From NCBI GenBank assembly GCA_034509495.1, contig CM067511.1:25061200-25125199 (forward strand): a DNA stretch of 64,000 bases. The letters run 5' to 3'. The stretch comes from Acestrorhynchus altus (Eukaryota > Chordata > Actinopteri > Characiformes > Acestrorhynchidae). Made by a program: the position numbers and the translations under genes. Shown here piece by piece: positions 1 to 12,063 of this stretch (position 1 is the stretch's first letter; each line of letters starts with the position of its first letter). The notes beneath the pieces are model-generated. The model was not told where the DNA came from. It did not search any database and saw only the letters and a list, made by a program, of their open reading frames with translations.

Positions 1-405
1 TATATTAAAATAAACACAAAAATATAATATTCACCTAAGTATTCACAGCCTTTTCTCAATACTTTGTTGAAGCTCCTTTGGCAGCAATTACAGCCTCAAG
101 TCTTTTTGAGTATGATGCTTCAAGCTTGGCACCTGTTTTTGGGACGTTTCTCCCATTCTTCTTTGCAGAACCAGTCAAGCTCCATCAGATAGGATGGGGA
201 GCATTGATGCACAGCACGTATAGATATCTCCAGAGATGTTCAATTGGGTTAGAGTCTGGGCCACTCAAGGACATTCAGAGAGTTGTCCTGAAGCCACTTC
301 TTTGTTATCTTGGCTGTGTGCTTTGGATTGTTGTCCCTTTGGAAGATAAACCTTTGTTCCAGTATGATGTCCACTGCAAACAGGCAACAAGACATGCCTG
401 AATTG
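1..405 (-). mobile_element. Tc1-like transposon relic, 3' part of the transposase
   Basis: Read on the minus strand this matches the C-terminal end of fish Tc1-like transposases. It includes the region after the DPKHT motif, a WPSQSPDLNP-type segment, and the end with KRLEAVIAAKGASTKY-type coding, followed by the typical 3' non-coding end. It is truncated by the window edge and at about 405, and carries stops and indels. Not functional. Confidence 0.75.
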
Positions 406-409
406 AAGT

Positions 410-590
410 TAGTAATCTAACCTACTGTGTAATTGGGTGAAAATTATAACAGTTATAATAATGGAGCTTTCAATACTTTTCCAATGTCAAAATGTGTTGT
501 TGCCTTTGTGATTCAGTTACAGAGACATTCATCATTAAATTGCCTTGTGACACACCTTAGTCAGCAAGGCATCAAGTCAGCTTACTGTTT
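410..590. repeat. Dispersed repeat, copy A (partner at 62125-62327)
   Basis: The stretch 480-585 aligns by eye with 62223-62327 in the same orientation, with shared words such as TTCATCATTAAA and GCAAGTCAGC and roughly 80% identity. Family not recognised; it follows the Tc1 relic, so it may be part of a composite element. Confidence 0.5.
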
Positions 591-1519
591 CATTTAACAC
601 ACCTGATTCAACTCTGTAGCTAATTAGTCAGGCTTGAAAGCTCCTAGAAGGCACTGTGTGAAACTGGAAAATGCAAACTGCCTTGCTGCCCACTCACTGT
701 GTCTCAAAAAGCAGACTAGTACATAATACACTAATGAACCAAAACTTTATGATCACATAGCTACTATGCCATTTGCTCTCCAAAGGTGCTCTGTGATATC
801 TGGAATGAAGATGTTACTGAAAATATTCAGTCTTCTTCAGTCCTGTGAGTTCTCATCAGCAATACTTAGCCATGTTTAATTAGCCAACTCCCTAACTGCC
901 CTGACCTGTATGCACAATCAGACAGACACAGTGAAGCTTAACTGCACATCTAATTATAATAGAAATTTCAGGGTGGCTGGGTGGGTAGATGGGTGTGACA
1001 CAAGTCAGTCAAATTATGTGGCAAAAACCAATCAAAATCTTTATTTTTATCTTTCAATCTTTGTTCAGAGAGAGGAGCTGTATCATGCTATTGCAGTAAA
1101 TGTTTTCCCTGCTTTGCATAAACTTTGTAAATCCATTTTCTTCAGTGGTTCAGACTTTCTGACCAATTACAGGACATTAAGGCTGACCACCATCACAAAT
1201 CAAACAACAGAAGGTAAAATAGAACAATCAGTTTGGGCTGGCCAAAATATCAACATTTATATTTACATTTACATTTATATCATGATATAAACAGAGCTGT
1301 TTTAATATTGCAGTAACCTTTATTTTTGCTCCTGCACTCTGGTCCACCCCCTGCTCTCAGTTCCTCCTATACTTTGCAACCCTCTGCCCCCAATTTCACA
1401 TAAACATTATGGAGGGGGCCTAAAACTTAGAGTCTACAAAGAAGAAATGAAGAACAAATGTTAAATATATGTTAAATGCATGTTAAAATATAGTAAAAAA
1501 AAAGATGGAAGGATTTTGT

Positions 1520-1780
1520 GGGGTGTCCTATTTTTTCACATTATACATTGTGCATAGTGTATCATATATCGCCATTCAGCAAAAATATATTGATTTTTTT
1601 GCCTACATCCCCCAGTCCTGGCATTAGTCATCCTCAGAAATGCTGTGCATGAATGAAACCATACAGTGCACTGAAAATTTGGCAGTATGTTATCAGACAC
1701 CGCTACAAAATGGCAGAGCCCAAAGTAGTGCACTATATCATGAGTTTCTGCACAGGTTCGGACCCAGCTATGGACACACA
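1520..1780. repeat. Possible short dispersed element
   Basis: Contains word patterns (TAGTGCACTATATCATGAG, TGCATAGTGTATCATATATCGCC) that I associate with common fish DNA-transposon ends having imperfect inverted symmetry. Boundaries and family are uncertain. The open frames on both strands here look incidental. Confidence 0.25.
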
Positions 1781-2176
1781 TTGACCTTCATATCACATGG
1801 CCTACTTGCTAAAAGAATGTAGACTGATCTGACTGATCTACACTGTTCATTTCCTTTCATTAAATAAGTGAATTACAATCATGAAACTTTCTAATATATA
1901 TGATAGAATCTTTTAAACCCAGCACAAAAACAGTATTCAAACTGAATGGACCTTTTTTCCATATGTGTTTAACATTTATTCCTTGGTCTGCTTCGGTCAC
2001 TTGTAGAGCTCCGAGAGTGATAACGCGTGCACAGTCCTTTGTGTGATCTTTGCCGCTGTTTCACTAATGAGCACTTGGATGAGTGCAACACATTCATATT
2101 TTCTTCCACGCCTCATGTCTAGCAGAATCTAGCAAATGAATAGAATGCATTCAGAAGGCCTAACAAGGTCTCTGAC

Positions 2177-2485
2177 CTACCCTGCCCTCTGTTTCAGTTC
2201 AAATACAATGTGACATAGCCCATCAGAAAAGAAGTCAACATTCGCATTCAGATCTTTGCACTTAAGATCAGAAACAAACAGGAAAATATCAACTTTCAAA
2301 GGGTACCATTTTGAAGGTGTATTACTTTGTTTGACTGCATAATAATAATCTTCGGGCACATGAGTCTGAGCTGCCTGAAATGAAAACACTACACCAAAGG
2401 AAAATAGACACAGACTACAAACTAGATATTTGATGATGGTGAGAGGGCAATACACACTGCTCTGCAAAAGCACAACCAACTGCAT
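2177..2485 (-). other. Unassigned open frame with signal-like N-terminus, candidate first exon
   Basis: A 102-codon frame starts at 2485 with a strongly hydrophobic stretch (LTIIKYLVCSLCLFSFGVVF), then a polar segment including HVPEDYYYAVKQ and DFFSDGLCHIVFELKQ. The frame stops exactly in a GGCAGG|GTAGGT context that would serve as a splice donor. It lies in the presumed rph3al intron on the same strand. I recognise no family. It could be a real secreted-protein exon, a retro-fragment or chance. Confidence 0.2.
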
Positions 2486-3020
2486 CACGGAGGTTCAGTA
2501 ACAGCAGTCACATACTGCTAAACACATTATGAATCTGAATCATTATAGAGCTAATAGTGCATGCTACTCCATTAGAACACAACAAAATAAAGAGTATAAT
2601 TTCAGTTCCTGTGAAACTGGGACATTACGTATGATCATTGCAGTAATGGCCCCAGCACATCTGATGTGGCTGCTCGGCTGGTGCAATTTAAATGACAGAC
2701 GAATTATTATAACTTCTCCTCTGTGTGGTGTAGGCTTCATTATAGCCTACAATATCTTTATTGAGGAAAAATGCTCTGGAAAAAAAAAATGAAATATCAC
2801 ACTGCTGGTCTTTCAGCTACTCAGGTGACAATGTATGATTGACACAAACGTTATTAGAATCGAGTATCAATACTTTTAATCATACCATTTGAACTATGTC
2901 GGTAACTGAACAGTATTTCAGTTCCTATGGTCTGGTGCAACACTGAAGCCTGAGGGGTGCCTGAGGCTGCTACACAAAATTTTCTTTTATGTGGTTTGTA
3001 GATCAGAATGATACCCCTCA

Positions 3021-3355
3021 TTAAAGTAGTCCAGCACACTCTTCACACGGCTTAGTTGTAACATTTTTCTGTAAAATGTTCTCTATTTGCATGTCTCTTT
3101 CACGTTTATTCATTTCTAGGAATCCCAATATGAATGCAGGTATATCACATGACATAATATTATTCTGATATTTAGTTGTCTCTCTATTATATATTGCCCT
3201 GCTAAATATGACATATATCATGATTAGAACTGCAACATAGAAGATTTCACAGTATGATGCTGAAGAAACTGGAGCTGTGTATGGTGCCTCAGACACTGGA
3301 AGAGATGTGGTGGGAGCCACGGACACGGGAGCTGCACCTGGCACTGCAGACAGTG
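3021..3355 (-). other. Unassigned open frame: Pro/Ser/Thr stalk, one membrane helix, short tail
   Basis: After a pyrimidine-rich acceptor-like tract ending CTGCAG (about 3352), the minus strand stays open to a stop at 3021. It encodes a P/S/T/A/V-rich stalk (PVSVAPTTSLPVSEAP), a hydrophobic segment (IFYVAVLIMIYVIF) and a polar tail ending CAGLL. This architecture resembles the last exon of a single-pass receptor. No upstream extracellular exon is recognised, and the adjacent 3393-3647 sequence looks repeat-like. Confidence 0.25.
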
Positions 3356-6300
3356 GAGCAGGTGTGACAGGTGAACATTTTGACTTACCTATTCATAGAA
3401 GAATTGCCAGTATTTTGGCTCCACCACCAATGACATCAGTAGCACAAGCAGCCAAAAATGCCGATAACAAATGAGCACGGGCAGTGGGATCAATGGGCAT
3501 GTGCATGAGGTTGTCCAATAAGACCCATGGATTAGAACCCCCATGCACTGCGTCCCAGCTAGCCTTACTTCTCATGATAAGAGGACTGAGGCTACCAGTG
3601 CCGACTCTTAGCCCCCCCCCAAAAAATTTCCCTGCAGGTACAAACAAGACACAGGTGGGAAAGGGGCTGAGCTACAGTGAGGACAAAACAAAACAGAATG
3701 ATGACAAGAAGGGACAGACAGGGGAGTCAAACATGACAGGAGCGTGACACATGGATTTTTTTAATTCTGAAAATATTAAGAAATTGGAGAGATTTTCTAT
3801 ATTGTTACATTTGTTATCAATACTATTATTAAGCATATATACACAATATGATATCCATCAATATATACACCACTGTATACCTTAAACTGGTATACTGATG
3901 CAACCCTAGTAGTGATATATAACTTGAGTTAACTGTAGTCAAAAAATGTTACCAAACCAAAGAGCTGCCAGACAGCTGCTAGTAACAGTAAGCAGCTATT
4001 AATATAGACGATTTTATCAAATATTGTACAAGTACTCATCAGAACCAAAAATATAGCGGTGTCTGAAAAACTATAGAGTAAAACAATTGCATATATTTGT
4101 GAATAAGTGCGTGTAAAACAAATAATTTTCTGCTCCACCTTAAATGGTGCAAAAGTTATTTTGTTTCAACTCTTCTTACCTATTCATTCAAGAATTGCCA
4201 CTATTTTGGTGAATGTGACAAAGCTGCACTGTTCATTTTGCTGGCTTGGTAGATGGGCCCTCTAAGCTGCCTTCACCCCTCTTTAGTGGGTCTTTACTGA
4301 TTCAGCCCAGAGCACTCTCAGCAGAGATTTAGCCTAGTTCAGATTTCAGGCCCCAGTCCCATCCTTCAGCTTTGGAGCCAGTGAATTTGCATGATTAGAT
4401 TTAAATGCCTTTGCCGCACTTGGCAACATGGAGGCTATGACTGAAGTGTCTCTTGTTGGATAGAACTCTGTACCAGGGCGCATTAATGGCTCCAGATCCC
4501 ATTGGTTTCAGCCTGAGTTTCATTCTGGCAAATGTATTATGAAACTAAACCTAGGGCCTGCAAAATGGGGCTTAATTGATTTATTCTTCCTCGGCACTCT
4601 TTTGAGGAAAACAAAGTGGGCTCTTTTATTTTGGACCGCTTAAGCAAGAATCCACATTTTATCCAAGCAGCTTTTTGGACTGGAACAGGGGTAGATGTAA
4701 ATGTGTGATTAGTAAGGAGTACAAAGGAAACTGCCACATAGAGGAAAATGATTTAGGGAACAGCTAAGAGCTGGAGCACACAAAATTGTCAATAAAATGG
4801 TCAACAGTTGCTGAAATATTCGAGATTAATAACTCAGCTAGGTGAAAACTGCTCGCAACATACACATAAAAAACTTTTTTTTTATAAAGGAATACAACAA
4901 ATGGCTTCAGTACCACATTTGCTGTTTGCACTCCCAGATCCTGTGGAACTGTGATAAGCTTCATGATGGCCCGAAGGCTGCTTGCATCTGTATCTCCCTC
5001 ACACTACAATGATGGAGCAAGACATGCAATCCTGCCAGTCCTCGTTATCAACCTGCAGACATGCCATCCAGCTATCAGACCATTTAGCTGTGTTGTATCT
5101 CCTCGATTATTGGCAAGCAAATTGCATTGCACTTTAGCATCCCATGCACTTTAAAATTATGGGAACATACAAATGCATTTTGAGTTCTGAGCACTTACCA
5201 GAATAAAAGCCAGTAAAACCGTTCCAATTTTGGTGGCGCTTGCATTGGCAACATGACAGGAAGCAGCTTCGCAACACATTTAACAGAGATGTACAACTCA
5301 AGATACAGTTTTTTTCTTTCCCCGTATCAAGCCTTGATAAAATCCATTGTGCAAAACAAAAGGACGAAGAAAAGCCAAAGACAACAGGGAAGGAAGGAAT
5401 GAAAATGAATAGAGAGTGGATGATTTATGCATGCTGACAGCAGAATGTTGCCTGTTAAATGTTAAAATGCACCTCATTAGAGCTACTGATGCAACAGGGA
5501 ATGGTCACGGTGAGAGGAAGAAAACGTCCTCAGTGCACAAGTGTGTGGGTTTCCTGCTCAAATTTGATTACACATTGTGCAGACGGCCTCATAATGCAAG
5601 TTTGAGTTTTGACGCGCAAATATCAGCACTGCATGCTCTTGACAGGCACTAGAAGTTATATAACAGAGAATATTAATCTAAGGGAGAAAGTAAGACCCAA
5701 GAGAGCATGGGCACAACACTGGAATACAAAACAGATCTGTCTTTCTCTACAAGGCAAGCCTGATTTTCTAAACAGGCAGGAAAGAGCAGCAATTCTTTGG
5801 GAGTATTTCCATCATGAATCAAAGTGGACCCCTAAGATCTAAAACTAGTAAATAGTGAGTCATTAATTAATAATGGAATGACAAGGCTACAAAACCAAGA
5901 ACATTCCCACAAAGTAAGAAATGTAAAGGTTTCTGACATGCCCATGGACAGGCTCAGTCTCAACCTGCTGAGCCACTCAAACTACACTCATCCCTCTTAT
6001 TAGACTGATACCTAAAACCTAAACTAAATGATGGTATAATGACGGAGCACCAGACATCAGTTTTCAGCATGTTTGGTCTCTCGGTACAAAAAATGGACGT
6101 TCCACTGCATGCCAAAGCATTCCACTGCAGCATGTCTGAATGTCTGAATGTCTTACGCACTGTTGCACTCACCCCCATATACATCTTTGGTTGAATAAAG
6201 ATGATATTATTTGGGAATAGACACGAGAGGCACACATTAGCTGCATATGTAAATTCAATATCCCTAAAATCTAAAGAGCTGGCATGGAACTTGGTGTTCT

Positions 6301-6601
6301 AATAAACTCTGATCTAGTTTTAGCAGTCATCTCAGCATTCTATCCCCTTAAGAACATGAACAAGATTAGCAATTTTCTGTCTAAACCAGACCTGGGGACA
6401 CCTGTACATACCTTTATTTCCAGCAGGATTATGTTGTATGTATTTGTATGTATGTAATTTTTGGTTTATTCTCTTTTAAAAGCAATTTGGTGAATGCTTC
6501 TAAAGTAGAATATACCTGAAAAGTTTATATAGTTTTTTTTTTGTTTTACTATACGGTATTGGACTTAATGGCTGCACTGATATCAGAATTCTGAGCCAAT
6601 G

Positions 6602-6854
6602 TGTCATGTCTGCCCTCTGTCAGTCCAGTTTACCTCTGTCTTCCTGTCTTGACGTTGTTGTTTTCTCCATGTGGTCCTAAGCATATGGGTTGTTTGTTTT
6701 TGTCCTTGTCTCCTCCCTTGCTCCACCCATTCCCATCTGTGTCTGATTTGTAACCCTGCACCCTCGTTATCGTGTCCCAGGTGTTGTCTATGTCATGTTG
6801 TATTTAAGACCCTTTGTCTCAGTCTGTCTTTGGCAGTCCTTCTGTTTCTGTCAT

Positions 6855-6900
<46 letters not shown>

Positions 6901-7055
6901 GCTGTCTGGCTTTGTTTTCCAACTTAGAGAGTGTTGGTTTGTTTGGTTTTCTGTTATGTTTGTTAGTCGTTTGTTTTGTACTTTGTGTTTCTTAATTAAA
7001 TCCTAACCCCAGCGTTTGCCTCTGCACCCTCGTCCCTGTCTGCTCGCACTTGACA
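6602..7055 (+). mobile_element. Solo LTR, copy 1
   Basis: The 454-base unit begins TGTCATG and ends TTGACA, flanked by near-identical 5-base repeats (CAATG at 6597-6601, CAGTG at 7056-7060). It contains a TATTTAA core-promoter-like motif (about 6800) and a 43-base T run (6856-6898). An inverted, more intact-looking copy is at 11639-12063. No internal gag/pol sequence adjoins it, so it is a solo LTR or LTR-like element. Confidence 0.7.
6856..6898 (+). repeat. T homopolymer, 43 bases
   Basis: An uninterrupted T run inside solo LTR copy 1. Length is prone to assembly error. Confidence 0.95.
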
Positions 7056-8164
7056 CAGTGCAGCCAATATGTTAGGCACGTAACTAACTAAATAAATAAA
7101 TAAATAAAATGTGAAAATTTACATTTGCAATTGTACATTTTCATATTTATGTAGAAAAATATGCAAAGGATTAATGGACTAAAACATTTACGTATTCTAG
7201 AAGTACTGACATCGTCTCTAAATATGTTCAGAAAAGCGTATTCTGACTCATTCTCTGCAGATCTGTTGTTTTCCAAAGGATGATTCCAAGACAGCAGAGC
7301 AGCTCATGGCTGATGTACACAGATATGAGTAAAAAGAAATGAGTATACCAATTTTTGTTTGGATACTTGAGGTCACCAGGGCAGACAACAAAACATCATT
7401 TCAATTTCACATGTGTTTGATTGTCATTCATTATTAAAATACCTTGAATAAGCCCTTACCAAATAGCCTGAATGTGACTCTGCCCATCTTTGTTTACTGT
7501 GGGAGTGTGTTTAACCTCTGATTGTGACGGTTGTGTTGGTAGACAACTGCATGGATGGAACAGGAAGGAGAGAGGGGGCTGTGAGCTAGATCAACACTGA
7601 CCAACTCAGATAAAGCACTGTGTCCAGGGAGGAACGCAGGAGCCCATCTGATAGAGGGTGCTGCACTGGCAGCCGTGGCCCCTGGACCAAATGGATAGTA
7701 TAGAATGGAGGCGCCTCACACTAACCAGATAACAGGCCAAAGAACCTGCCGTCTAGAGGCCCTGTTACTGAGAGCAGTCTACATTTTCAGCATTTTATAT
7801 GACCTGCAAAAATAAAAATAAAGGTGCTATAAAAGGGTTATTTGAGCAAAGCCACAGAAGAACTACCCTAAAACATGTCTTTGCAAAAAAGATATATATG
7901 TGACATTGAAGAACCTTTTAAGGTTTAAAGAACCTCCACCGTAAATGGTGCAGAAGTGGATAGACATGTGTAAGAGGGTGTTCACATGTGGATAATTGGA
8001 GTGATGTAAGAACATCCTGTGCCATGCTGAGTGCTACAGGCTACGTGAACCCTCTCATTGACCACAAGCTATGTGTCATTGTTCTGCTGATTTTCAATTA
8101 TGGATCTTGTGTGGTAATTAGCTGCCAGAGTCCAGTTTTCATTCAGGCAATATGTAAATTTTTA

Positions 8165-8545
8165 CAATGGAATGCAAAAGTTTGCGCTCCCCTGGTGAAA
8201 TGTTCTGTTACTCTGAATGGCAGCAGAAAGAAAGCAGGCAAATACTTCATCTCCATTCAGCAAAAATGACGAAATGTTCTCTTGAATATTTACACAAGAT
8301 TAGTGTGTTTTTGTTTGGTCTTAAAATGAGAAAAAGGAACAATGCAAATGTTAATCACATCGTTAATGCTATGGCTTTTCCACAATCATAGTTGGGAAAG
8401 GCCAGGTGATACACATCTCAAAACTATATTAACACACTTCAGTTCCTTTAAGTAGCTAGCGATTACTGATGCCTGCAAAGAATCAGAAAGATATATAATG
8501 GCAAACTATTTCAGAGTTTCAGCTTCAGTTCATAATGTAATGAAG
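8165..8545 (+). mobile_element. Degenerate Tc1-like element, 5' part
   Basis: Begins with the terminal-repeat type AATGCAAAAGTTTGCGCTCC and contains GGGAAAGGCCAGGTGAT and a CAGTTCATAATGTAATGAAG-like stretch, as in the 5' third of a common fish Tc1-like family. Coding frames are destroyed. Confidence 0.6.
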
Positions 8546-9824
8546 CGGATTTAGGCATGGGCGACGTGGACAAGAACGGCATCGTGCAGTGGACAGTACG
8601 TGACGTTGGATTAAAAAAAAACAACAAAAAACAAGGGTAGATTAGCTTCCCTGCTGTGTCTGTTTATGTTATAACAGCACTTTGACCCTTGATTATGACC
8701 AGCACTGGAAGAGACTGGGTGGCTGCAGAGTGCAGGATTGCCAAGTGCACCAAAATAAATCCAGCCCAAAGTTGGTTTAAAACTCACCCCTCACAATCAT
8801 TTAACAATTAAGACTAAGAACTGAATTTGACTCGTTTCTGTTTTTTCCTCTCCTGAATTCTCATCTAACCTCCAATACTCTATGTTGGTTAACATTTTTT
8901 TCTATCCATTTCTATTATTTCAAAATCCTGGTCATTTCTGAATTCTTGATCATTTTGAATTTCTGGTAATTTCTGAATTCCTAGACAGTAGAATTTCAGT
9001 TGAACACTTCTTCAACAGTTCCCATCCACTTTCTATTATGACTGAAGTTCAAGCTGATACTGTTTTGTCTGTTTGCTGTTTATTGTTGTCTTTTTTTTCT
9101 GTCAGAACTCCTCCTTTCCAAATTCTTTGCTATGTAACACTGCATCAATAGCACATCATAAAAAATCATAATATTTTTTTTATGGTTTGTAATGGAAGCC
9201 AATGTAAATTAGTGACACACAAAAATGCACCATTGAATTTTCACCTGTGACGGCATTTTCATACAAGCCCAATTTGTCGGTAAATTCATAAACCTGGCAA
9301 CCGTGGGAGCAGCTGAATGAATCAGATGACTCTGTGCCTCTTCTATAACAAGTAAAAACAAGCAGTGACACTCTGGCATGCTACCAAAAACAATAGTTTT
9401 TTATGGTTAGTGTGTGAAATTGTTATTAAATTGTTCACCATTAAGGTGAAGTGATTTAGTTTGGACTCTTGAATTGAGGGTTAAATAAGCTGGAGCCTCA
9501 CAAAAATGGATAAGAAAAGTCAAAATCATTAGTTGCCCAGTTTAGGGAAAAGAGGGACGAAAAAGAAGAAGATAAAGGATTGCGACTGTTGTGTTTATCT
9601 GTTTATTAACTTAATTATTGACGTATAGCTAATAGATAGGGTAGTTTAAAATGTATATTCTTCAGATGATATAGTGTCTTCAACCGTCATGATAAAGAAA
9701 AACCCTTCTGTGCCTTCACCGTAAAATTCAGCATTCGTTCATTCAGCATGAGTTCTCAAAGCAATATCTAAACAACCCTAATGTGTTTTGGAAACAAGTA
9801 AAGTGGATTGATGATGTTAAAGCA

Positions 9825-10085
9825 GTACTTTTGGGCCACAATGAGTAACGGTGTGGAGAAAAAAAGGGTGCAGTATTAAGCATGGGGAGGTGAAATGATC
9901 ATGCTCAGCCTGTTGTAAAAATGTGTTTATTTTAATAGCGGCCAAAGCAAATATAATCAAACCACCTGTTCCAAAAAGCTGAAGCTGAAAAGAGAATAGC
10001 TCCTACAGCAGGATAATGGTATACACCTTAAAACCCCAACAGACTATCTCAAGACTATCAGACCACCAACCTGATAATCCTAGTG
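9825..10085 (+). mobile_element. Degenerate Tc1-like element, central transposase part
   Basis: Shows the order GGCCACAATGAG, AAAAAAGGGTGCAG, AAGCATGGGGAGG, AAAAAGCTGAAG and ACAGCAGGATAATGGT, corresponding to the catalytic region of the same Tc1-like family as the fragment at 8165-8545. About 1.3 kb of other sequence separates them. Dead copy. Confidence 0.6.
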
Positions 10086-10934
10086 GTTCACATATATTTG
10101 CCTTTTATAGATACTGTATGTAATACTGGATCCTTAATAAATAAAAGAGCGCATATAAAATGTTTGTAATATATGATTTGGTTCTCCTTTTTTACTTTTA
10201 GGACTTGTGAAAGTTAGGTCAAATTTATTTAGAAAGGTAGAAAATGCTCAAGCTTGCAAATATTTATCACCCTGCCTAATGCTCTTTACAGCTTAAACAC
10301 AGGACGGAAAGCCATCATTCAGCAACACTGTTCACTTTCTAAGTCACATCGTTACAGTGATATCTTCAGTAATCTTCATTGTGGTTTATTCATGGAGCAA
10401 ACTTTCGGCTGCATATGCATGGAAGCACCATGCATCATCCACAAGTTATAAATCAAGACTGAGGAAGTCTTGTTTTCAGTCACTGGAGTTTTCTAACACA
10501 AGTCATTGTATTTATGCTTTTTTGCTGGTGGTTACAGAAATATTATTTTTTTTTTCTCCTATTTTCTACAGTACAGCAGTTTTCAAGTGTCTCTCAATCA
10601 TTTTATTGGCAAGTTGACTCCCAGTGTAACTATATGAGCAATGTGCATAACAGCTCAATGTCTAGAGAATTTGACTGAATGACTAAACCCAAGTCAAGTT
10701 TATATTTAGTGTTGCTTGTGCATTAGCTTTCTCTTTATCTCTTCATGTCATGCCCATCATGCCAGTGGCTACAGACATGTCGGTGAGGGTAAATAAGCTT
10801 GTAGGTCCTCTTTAAACACCAAGGGTTATTGACTGCTATGACCTCTAACTAGAAGCTCCACACCTGTTTGACCTACTTATAAATAGAAGCACCGAACACA
10901 GGTCATCTAACTCAAACTGTACCATCTAACTCAA

Positions 10935-11253
10935 CAAGGACAGGTCGACTTGACCCACCATCCCTCAAGATGCAAGGAAGGCAAACTTCTCTTGGGCTCC
11001 GAACAGCTGATTCATTTGCTGTCTTCAAACACAGACTGAAGACCCATATCTTTCAAGAACATTTAACTCATTAAAGGTTTACATTTATACTGAATCTTGT
11101 TCATCTCCAATCTGACGTTTTTCGGCAGCATCTAAGCTTGAGGAATCTCTGGATTCTTGTCTCAACTAACTATTATAGTTCTGAGTGAACAGCAAAGCAC
11201 TTTTGTTAATCACTCTGAAGACCATCTGCCAAATGCCTTAAATATAAATGTAA
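10935..11253 (-). repeat. Dispersed teleost repeat with GGCATTTGGCAGA end
   Basis: The reverse complement starts with TTTAAGGCATTTGGCAGATG and aligns with 44963-45175, and its end with 63425-63500. This is a very common fish repeat with the CAGACGCCCTTATCCAGAG signature. Confidence 0.65.
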
Positions 11254-11638
11254 CCGCAGTGTCAATAACAAAATATTTCATCTAAATTTATTTACACACA
11301 TTCAAATTACTTCATCATAACCTTCCTTAAATATATATTTTTGTACTTAGAATTTGTTTTACCATGCCAGTAAAAGGGCAGTTTATGCATGCTTTACTCC
11401 TGTGCCTATGAAATTGCTCCTGATCTCACATTCAGGCATGTAGCTTCCTGCTTTTCAGGTCTGCGCTTCTCTTTTCTGTCAGTGTCACAAGGGTGTGCAC
11501 CTTTTTTCAGATAAGTGCTAATCCATTGCAAAGTTGTTGTTTTTAACATAAATTCCTGAATGCATTGCTGTACTATGTTATAGTGTGCTGTCTGTTTACT
11601 GTGTGTGTCATATTTATCATATTTATTGTATTGTACTG

Positions 11639-12063
11639 TGTCAGGAGCGGGCAGACAGAACAAGGACGAGGGTACGGAGGCAAATGCAGGGGTCAGGAAT
11701 TTAATATAAATGAAGAAAAACAAAGCGCTTACTTACAAAGTGGGGAACAAAGTACAAACAAACACAAACTATACTAACAAACAGGGAACAAAACATACCA
11801 GCAACAAACTGACAGAAACAAAAAGGACTGACAAAGACAGACTGAGACAAAGGGTCTTAAATACAACATGACATAGACAACACCTGGGACATGACAACGA
11901 GGGGGCAGGGTTACAAATCAGACACAGATGGGAATGGGCGGAGCAAATGAGGAGACAAGGGCAAAAAACAAACAACCCATGTGCTCCTAAGTACATGGAG
12001 GAAAAAACAAGAAGACAACAGGAAGCCAGAGGTAAACTGGACTGACAGAGGGCAGACATGACA
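11639..12063 (-). mobile_element. Solo LTR, copy 2, inverted relative to copy 1
   Basis: The reverse complement aligns along its length with 6602-7055 without the long T run. Termini are TGTCA...TGACA and it is bounded by a perfect 5-base target duplication TACTG (11634-11638 and 12064-12068). Five-base duplications with TG...CA ends point to an LTR retroelement; the internal region is absent. Confidence 0.78.

Noticed and set aside
910..1290. 126-codon plus-strand frame ending in an IYIY run
   Set aside because: No domain, ends in simple repeat, no splice or conservation evidence.
3393..3647. 84-codon minus-strand frame ending IGGGAKILAILL
   Set aside because: Composition and abrupt ends look like repeat or retro-fragment; a good donor (gaatag|gtaagt) follows, but the frame that would read through it is not coding-like.
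6671..7006. 111-codon open frame with a polyphenylalanine run
   Set aside because: It is the translation of solo LTR copy 1 and its T homopolymer; the similar frame at 11769-12059 is the inverted LTR copy.
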